A stretch of 56,905 nt of DNA from Lachnospiraceae bacterium (GTDB lineage Bacteria; Bacillota; Clostridia; Lachnospirales; Lachnospiraceae). Within the stretch, counting starts at the first letter, position 1; every line of letters begins with the position of its first letter. The translations under genes and the position numbers were made by a program. The notes under the pieces were generated by a model. The model had not been told where the DNA came from. It made no database searches and saw nothing but the letters and a program-made list of their open reading frames with translations. Below, piece by piece: positions 52,335 to 56,905 of the stretch. The stretch covers positions 1-56,905 of the forward strand of contig JAFVBO010000042.1 of the NCBI GenBank assembly GCA_017479935.1. Reading direction: 5' to 3'.

Positions 52335-53753
52335 TTAACTTCTCGCAAAGAAAATCACAAGCAACAAGGCTATGCCGCTGATCAACAGGATGACATACAA
52401 AAGGGATGATCCGGCTCCGCCGGTGGCAGGAGAAATCGGGACATCCGGATTGCTGGGCTCGTCCGGGTTTTCTGGCTCATCGGGGTTGCTCGGTTCGTCA
52501 GGGTTGCTCGGCTCATCCGGGTTCTCAGGTTCATCCGGATCTTCCGGCGCGGACTCGAGAACCGGTCCGATCGTGGTTTCATCCAGTTCCCAGCCTTCCA
52601 TGCTGATCGCAACGCACAGAGTCTTTCCGAGATCCTCTTCCTTGATTGTGTAGGTGCTGCTCTCCGCTCCTTCGATGGCTTCGCCGCGAACAGAGTGCGT
52701 AAAGCCTTCTTCCTCTTCCAGAATTTCCTGATAATACCACTGATATTCCAGGCCTTCGGCATCCTCCGGATATGCAATGACCGTCAGCGTCTCGCCCACA
52801 AAAGGTTCTCCATCGACAGAAAGACCATCAAGACTTGTCACGAAATAGGAGCTCACTGCCTCTTCTGACTGGTTGCTTTCCGGCGCCGTAAAGCGCGTAT
52901 AAATTTCATAAGCGGTCGCGGGCGTCAGGTCTTCAAATGTTACGTAGCCTTCCTCCGCCTCGGCCGGGGCTGACCAGTCAGGTTCCTCCCCCGCGGGCAC
53001 GATGGTATATTCCTGGCCCTCTTCGTACTCCACGAGGAGCGAGGTAGAACTCCAGGACACGACATAGGGATAAACCGGATCGTACACCCGCGTTGCCGGA
53101 TCCAGCACCGGTCCGAATTCAGCATCGATCAGCTCGTGCCCGTTTTTGCTGATGGCAACGCACAAATACTTGCCCAGGTCGGCTTCCGCGATCGTATAGG
53201 TGCTGCTGTTCGCGCCTTCGATGGCCGCGCCGCGGACGGAATGGGTATACCCCTCTTCCATCTCGGTGACTTCCTGATAATACCACTGGTAGGTCAGGCC
53301 TTCGATGTCTTCCGGATCTGTCTCTATGGTCAGCGTCTCGCCTACGTATTCATCGCCGGACTTGGAAACTCCCCACAGGCCCGTCACGTGAGACGCGCTC
53401 ACCGCCTCGCTGGCCGGGGCATCTTCTGTCGCCTTCACGCGGGTATAGATTTCATACTCGGTGGCGGGCGTCAGATTCTCAAACACCGCGCATCCAGATT
53501 CTTCGTCAATCGGCGCGAGGGTTGTCCAGTCGGGTTCCTCGCCTGCGGGTACGATCACGTATTCCTGCCCATCTGCCGCATCCACCAGGATTGTTTCTGC
53601 GTTGGACATGACAATTTCCGGCGGCGTCACGGTCGCGGTTTCCTCGCCTTCCGCGCTTGCCGTCATGGTCAGCCCCTGCAGGGGGGCCAGGGCAAGTGTG
53701 AACGCAAACAGGGCCGCAGCCACACCGCGAAGATTTCTTTTCTTAAGCTTCAT
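52335..53753 (-). CDS. Surface protein with duplicated domains and SPATG sorting signal
   Basis: 472 residues. Signal peptide (VAAALFAFTLALAPL ... TASA), then two copies of a module of about 160 residues sharing EYEIYTR, GETLTI and LTYQWYYQE motifs with HSVRGAAIEGANSSTYTI; these look like immunoglobulin-like repeats. A Pro/Asn/Glu/Asp stalk of PDEPENPDEPSN repeats leads to SPATG, a hydrophobic helix and a short basic end. The sorting motif is the same as in the protein at 821-1807, so both may use one sortase. Ligand unknown. Confidence 0.82.
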   Translation of the reverse strand: MKLKKRNLRGVAAALFAFTLALAPLQGLTMTASAEGEETATVTPPEIVMSNAETILVDAADGQEYVIVPAGEEPDWTTLAPIDEESGCAVFENLTPATEYEIYTRVKATEDAPASEAVSASHVTGLWGVSKSGDEYVGETLTIETDPEDIEGLTYQWYYQEVTEMEEGYTHSVRGAAIEGANSSTYTIAEADLGKYLCVAISKNGHELIDAEFGPVLDPATRVYDPVYPYVVSWSSTSLLVEYEEGQEYTIVPAGEEPDWSAPAEAEEGYVTFEDLTPATAYEIYTRFTAPESNQSEEAVSSYFVTSLDGLSVDGEPFVGETLTVIAYPEDAEGLEYQWYYQEILEEEEGFTHSVRGEAIEGAESSTYTIKEEDLGKTLCVAISMEGWELDETTIGPVLESAPEDPDEPENPDEPSNPDEPSNPDEPENPDEPSNPDVPISPATGGAGSSLLYVILLISGIALLLVIFFARS

Positions 53754-53787
53754 TTTCTCTTATCCTCCTTTTGTTTCATATATGTGC

Positions 53788-53833
53788 TCAGCGCAGGTCC
53801 CAAGTTTCCGTATTCTCTTGCAGACTGTGCTGA
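53788..53833. repeat. Internally deleted palindromic element (copy D')
   Basis: TCAGCGCAGGTCCC is joined directly to TTTCCGTATTCTCTTGCAG and ACTGTGCTGA: the two ends of copy D without the interior. It lies in the leader of the surface-protein gene. Confidence 0.8.
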
Positions 53834-53855
53834 TTTTATTATCTCATGTATTCTC

Positions 53856-54015
53856 TCAGCACAGGTCCCAGGCCATCCGCCTTCGGCGTATGTCGCACCT
53901 TCGGTGCTGGGGCTTGGGACTGTCGTGGTGGGGAGCCACCACGACGCTCTGCAAGAGAATACGGAAAACTGTCTGTAAGCAGCCATTTTCCGTATTCTCT
54001 TGCAGACTGTGCTGA
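53856..54015. repeat. Multi-stem palindromic element, CCCAGGC family, copy D
   Basis: Outer arms TCAGCACA/TGTGCTGA; core hairpin GGTCCCAGGC ... GCTTGGGACT (G.T in place of G.C), inner stem GCACC-TTC-GGTGC, then GTCGTGGTGG/CCACCACGAC, then a long hairpin with TCTGCAAGAGAATACGG arms. It starts 1 bp past the alpha-galactosidase stop. Confidence 0.92.
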
Positions 54016-54016
54016 T

Positions 54017-56413
54017 TTATTTTTGTTCCTCCATATAGTAGATTCTTGCCCCAAAATCCTGGAAATACCGCACATCCTCGCTGTATCCCGTCCCGGCGAA
54101 GGCCTGCTTTAAGGCGATCCCCGCCTCCATGAGGAGCCGGCCGTCCGCGCACACATCCTCCTGCTCCCCCGGCATGGTCACAAAATGCGCCAGCACATGG
54201 TGCAGGTGCGAATCCTTCTTCACGTGAATAGGGGCGACCGTGTTGATCAGGTCTCCGAAGTTTCGGATGTTCTGGCGGTGAACCACGTTTCCAAAATGGT
54301 AGACCGTGTCTGGATCCAGGCCGCGGGCGCGGTAGCGATCCGACGGGCTGTTCGGCTGCACGAGCTCCTGCAGGTACAGTCCCACGGCCGCGCTCTTATC
54401 CTTCGAAACGCAGGTCCACTCGTGCACCACGGCCCGCCCGAAAGCGCCGCCGCGCATGCTGGCCGGGCGGCTGGAGCCCAGCGCGCCAAGGTCCGTGTAA
54501 TGCCCCCGGTAGAAATCGCCCGTCTGCAGGACCTCTCTCCATTCCTTGTACGTTTCGATCTGCTGTTTGATCGCCTGCTTTTCTTCCTGCTTCAGGTCGC
54601 AGAAATTGCACTCGTAGCCCAGCACGCCGAAGGAGGCCACCGCATAGCGGGTGGTCAGCGGTGTCGTGCGCAGCGTCTGATGGTTCGGGCACGAGGACAC
54701 GTGGGCCGAAACCGTGGACATGGGATACCCGTAGCTGTATCCCTCCTGGATGTGCGTCCGGCAAAACGCGTCCGTGTTGTCGCTCGCCCAGATCTGCGGG
54801 AAGAAGGACAGAATTCCTAAGTCAAAGCGGTTGCCGCCCGCCGCGCAGCCCTCAAAAAGGATGTCCGGGAAGCGCGTGGTCAGCGCGCGCATCACCCGGT
54901 ACAGGCCCAGCATGTAGCGATGGGCCGTCTCCCCCTGGCGCGCCGGCGGCAGATACGGCGAGTAGATGTCCGAGAAAATCCGGTTCATGTCCCACTTGAC
55001 ATATTCGATGCGCGCCGAGGAAAACACCTCGCCCATCGTTTCGATCATCCAGTCCTGCACGGCCGGATTGGCCAGGTCCAGCACCCGCTGATTTCTCCCC
55101 TCGGAGTGGGGCTTTCCGGGGATGGCCATCACCCAGTCCGGATGCGCTTCATACAGGCGGCTTTTGACGTTCACCATCTCCGGCTCCACCCAGATGCCGA
55201 AGGACAGCCCCATGTCATGGATTTTATTAGACAGACCGGCCAGGCCGTTCGGCAGCTTCTTCCGGTTCACTTCCCAGTCGCCGAGGGAAGAGGTGTCGTC
55301 GTTTCTTTCGCCAAACCAGCCGTCGTCCATGACGAACAGCTCGATGCCCAGGTCCTTCCCGGCCTTCGCCAGCTTAAGGAGCTTGCTCTCATTAATGTCA
55401 AAATAGCTGGCCTCCCAGCTATTTAAGAGCACCGGCCGGATGCGGTCGCGCCAGGTGCCGCGCACGATATGCCGGCGCACGAAGTCGTGCATCTGAAGGC
55501 TCATGCCGGTGTACCCATCCCGTGACCAGGTAAGCACGGCCTCGGGCGAGGCGAGCGACTCCCCTGCCGCAAGCTCCCAGGAGAACGACTGAGGGTTCAC
55601 GCCCGATACAAAGCGCGACTTTCCGAAGGCATTCACTTCCAGCGCCTCGTAGTGGTTGCCGCTGTAGATCAGGTTCAGGCCATAGCACTCGCCGGTTTCC
55701 TCCGTCGTCTCCTGCGGATGCAGCATCACGAACGGATTGGCGCGGTTGGAGGAGGACCCGGTGTACGACGCGTTCACAAACTTTCCCGCGGCCACCGGCA
55801 CGTTCACCCGCTCCATCTCCCGCGCCCAGGCGCCGCGGAAGCAGGTGATGACCAGGTCCGCCCGGTCCATGTCCAGCTGCGCGGAAAGGAGCCTTTTCAC
55901 CTGCACGGGCTGCTCCGATTCGTTGATCAGCCGGCATCTCCGGGTGATCACGTCGCTCGCCTCAAACACCGTGTAGGCCAGCTCCAGCGTCAGGCCGTAT
56001 TCCTTGTCCTTCAGAGTGACCAGCAGACTTTCGGTCCCGTTGTCATCGTACGCGGCCGGCAGGCCATCCCACTCCGGCAGATTTTTCACCACCTCCGCTT
56101 TTTCAAAGCGAAAGTCCGAGGTGAAGCTCCCGTCCGCATGCACCACCTCCAGAAACGGCTCCCGGATGTCGCCCTTGCCGTAGGAGGAAAATTCCAGACA
56201 CATGTCCTCCAAGGTCACCGCCGGGTGCTCCGCATCCAGCGAAATCAGGTTCCCGGACGGGAACGCCCGCTTTTCCGTAAGCGCCTCGGTCTCCTGCACC
56301 GACAGCCGCCCGCCGTAATGCAGGTGCTCCAAGTGCCCCGTCTCCATTACGCGAAACGCATACGTCGTGTGCTCCGTGTCAAGAAGATAAAGAGATTCAT
56401 CAATCGTGATCAT
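54017..56413 (-). CDS. GH36 alpha-galactosidase
   Basis: 798 residues from ATG 56413; AGGAGGG is eight bases upstream, and the ATG at 56419 is too close to it. N-terminal beta-sandwich, then the GH36 barrel: LLNSWEASYFDIN, LFVMDDGWFGERN, nucleophile Asp in EYVKWDMNR, SFGIWVEPEMVN, acid/base Asp in WASDNTDA, and a C-terminal beta domain. It removes alpha-1,6-galactose from raffinose-type sugars or galactomannan in the cytoplasm. Length is usual for the group. No transporter beside it. Confidence 0.93.
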   Translation of the reverse strand: MITIDESLYLLDTEHTTYAFRVMETGHLEHLHYGGRLSVQETEALTEKRAFPSGNLISLDAEHPAVTLEDMCLEFSSYGKGDIREPFLEVVHADGSFTSDFRFEKAEVVKNLPEWDGLPAAYDDNGTESLLVTLKDKEYGLTLELAYTVFEASDVITRRCRLINESEQPVQVKRLLSAQLDMDRADLVITCFRGAWAREMERVNVPVAAGKFVNASYTGSSSNRANPFVMLHPQETTEETGECYGLNLIYSGNHYEALEVNAFGKSRFVSGVNPQSFSWELAAGESLASPEAVLTWSRDGYTGMSLQMHDFVRRHIVRGTWRDRIRPVLLNSWEASYFDINESKLLKLAKAGKDLGIELFVMDDGWFGERNDDTSSLGDWEVNRKKLPNGLAGLSNKIHDMGLSFGIWVEPEMVNVKSRLYEAHPDWVMAIPGKPHSEGRNQRVLDLANPAVQDWMIETMGEVFSSARIEYVKWDMNRIFSDIYSPYLPPARQGETAHRYMLGLYRVMRALTTRFPDILFEGCAAGGNRFDLGILSFFPQIWASDNTDAFCRTHIQEGYSYGYPMSTVSAHVSSCPNHQTLRTTPLTTRYAVASFGVLGYECNFCDLKQEEKQAIKQQIETYKEWREVLQTGDFYRGHYTDLGALGSSRPASMRGGAFGRAVVHEWTCVSKDKSAAVGLYLQELVQPNSPSDRYRARGLDPDTVYHFGNVVHRQNIRNFGDLINTVAPIHVKKDSHLHHVLAHFVTMPGEQEDVCADGRLLMEAGIALKQAFAGTGYSEDVRYFQDFGARIYYMEEQK

Positions 56414-56588
56414 ACTCATAACCCTCCTGTTTTCTCGCCCTTATCCTACCACGGTTTCTTTGCATTTACAAGAACACTCCGCCACGCAGACAGGGTTGTT
56501 TCTCTCTTTCCATATCTTCCCGCATGTGTTAAAATACCCCGGAGACGTAGCAACTACTCACCCATATAAAGGAGACGAAAATTTTATC

Positions 56589-56905
56589 ATGAAATTTACC
56601 CAATTTTTGAAAAATGAAAAAGCCGCCCTCGGTCTGTGTACCGAAAACGGCATCATCGATGTGGCCGAAGAGGCACGTCTTCGCGGCCTTGCCGCTCCTG
56701 CCACCATGCTGGAAGCCATCACCGGCGGAGAGGAAGCAAGAAAAGCACTGGAGGCTTTGGAAAAAGGCGCCACCTGCTTCGTAAAAGGTCCCGTTCTGGC
56801 TCCGGTTGTCACCGGCGGCGACAAGGTGCTCTGCATCGGCTTAAACTATCGCCAGCACGCCAAAGAATGCAACCTGGCCATCCCGGCCCGCCCGGTTCTG
56901 TTCAA
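56589..56905 (+). CDS. Fumarylacetoacetate hydrolase family protein, partial
   Basis: 105 codons from ATG 56589, AAGGAG upstream at somewhat long distance, running off the right edge. MKFTQFLKNEKAALGLCTEN and KVLCIGLNYRQHAKECNL match the N-terminal part of FAH-family 2-hydroxyhepta-2,4-diene-1,7-dioate isomerase or acylpyruvase-type enzymes. The metal-binding core lies beyond the window, so the substrate is unknown. Confidence 0.85.
   Translation, partial: MKFTQFLKNEKAALGLCTENGIIDVAEEARLRGLAAPATMLEAITGGEEARKALEALEKGATCFVKGPVLAPVVTGGDKVLCIGLNYRQHAKECNLAIPARPVLF

Overview
The window (about 57 kb, GC-rich for a Firmicute) looks like chromosome from an anaerobic member of the Clostridia, most probably Lachnospiraceae. 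Evidence: AGGAGG-type ribosome sites throughout, surface proteins ending in SPATG sorting signals, a complete V-type ATPase operon, a MecA adaptor, a DUF1858 protein, the rpsF-ssb-rpsR and gdpP-rplI-dnaB blocks, and several Clostridia-type glycoside hydrolases. Most genes lie on the minus strand. I see no tRNA, rRNA or CRISPR array.

Layout. 1-4700: the N-terminal part of a probable TnpB-like protein, then three secreted surface proteins (one with about 17 copies of an 18-bp repeat, two with CxxC repeats). 5200-7800: an Xre-type regulator on the plus strand whose promoter and coding region carry nine TCTAAC/GTTAGA boxes, converging on an AAA-ATPase/PD-(D/E)XK protein. 7900-14200: GH3 beta-glucosidase, metG split by an in-frame TAA, endonuclease III, MntP. 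14280-19960: a five-gene dlt-like operon (adenylation enzyme, PLP decarboxylase, carrier protein, MBOAT acyltransferase, SGNH protein), predicted to activate an amino acid, possibly decarboxylate it, and transfer it to a cell-surface polymer. 20200-24550: two aminotransferases and a radical SAM protein. 24987-34078: V-ATPase (gene order H-I-K-E-C-F-A-B-D), whose K subunit keeps the Na+-site residues. 34097-36841: comEB, rpiB, a low-molecular-weight phosphatase homologue without its catalytic Cys and Arg, and the threonylcarbamoyl-AMP synthase. 37103-41741: GH18 protein, small hypotheticals, mecA, a DUF1858 protein, flavin reductase. 41745-48794: dnaB, rplI, gdpP, rpsR, ssb, rpsF, mgtE. 49862-56905: glgB with an overlapping TetR gene, another SPATG surface protein, a GH36 alpha-galactosidase, and the start of a fumarylacetoacetate hydrolase family gene.

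The most striking feature is not protein-coding. The intergenic spaces hold many long, nested, multi-stem palindromes of several sequence families. One family has four full copies with a conserved roughly 60-nt core hairpin (31060, 45841, 47342, 53856) plus two fragments, and its stems show compensatory base changes between copies. Nearly all the palindromes begin within about 20 bp of a stop codon, on its 3' side. Two giant ones (355 and 362 bp) lie in tandem at 48938-49689. Together they look like a population of structured non-autonomous elements, or 3'-end RNA elements, that I cannot match to a named family.
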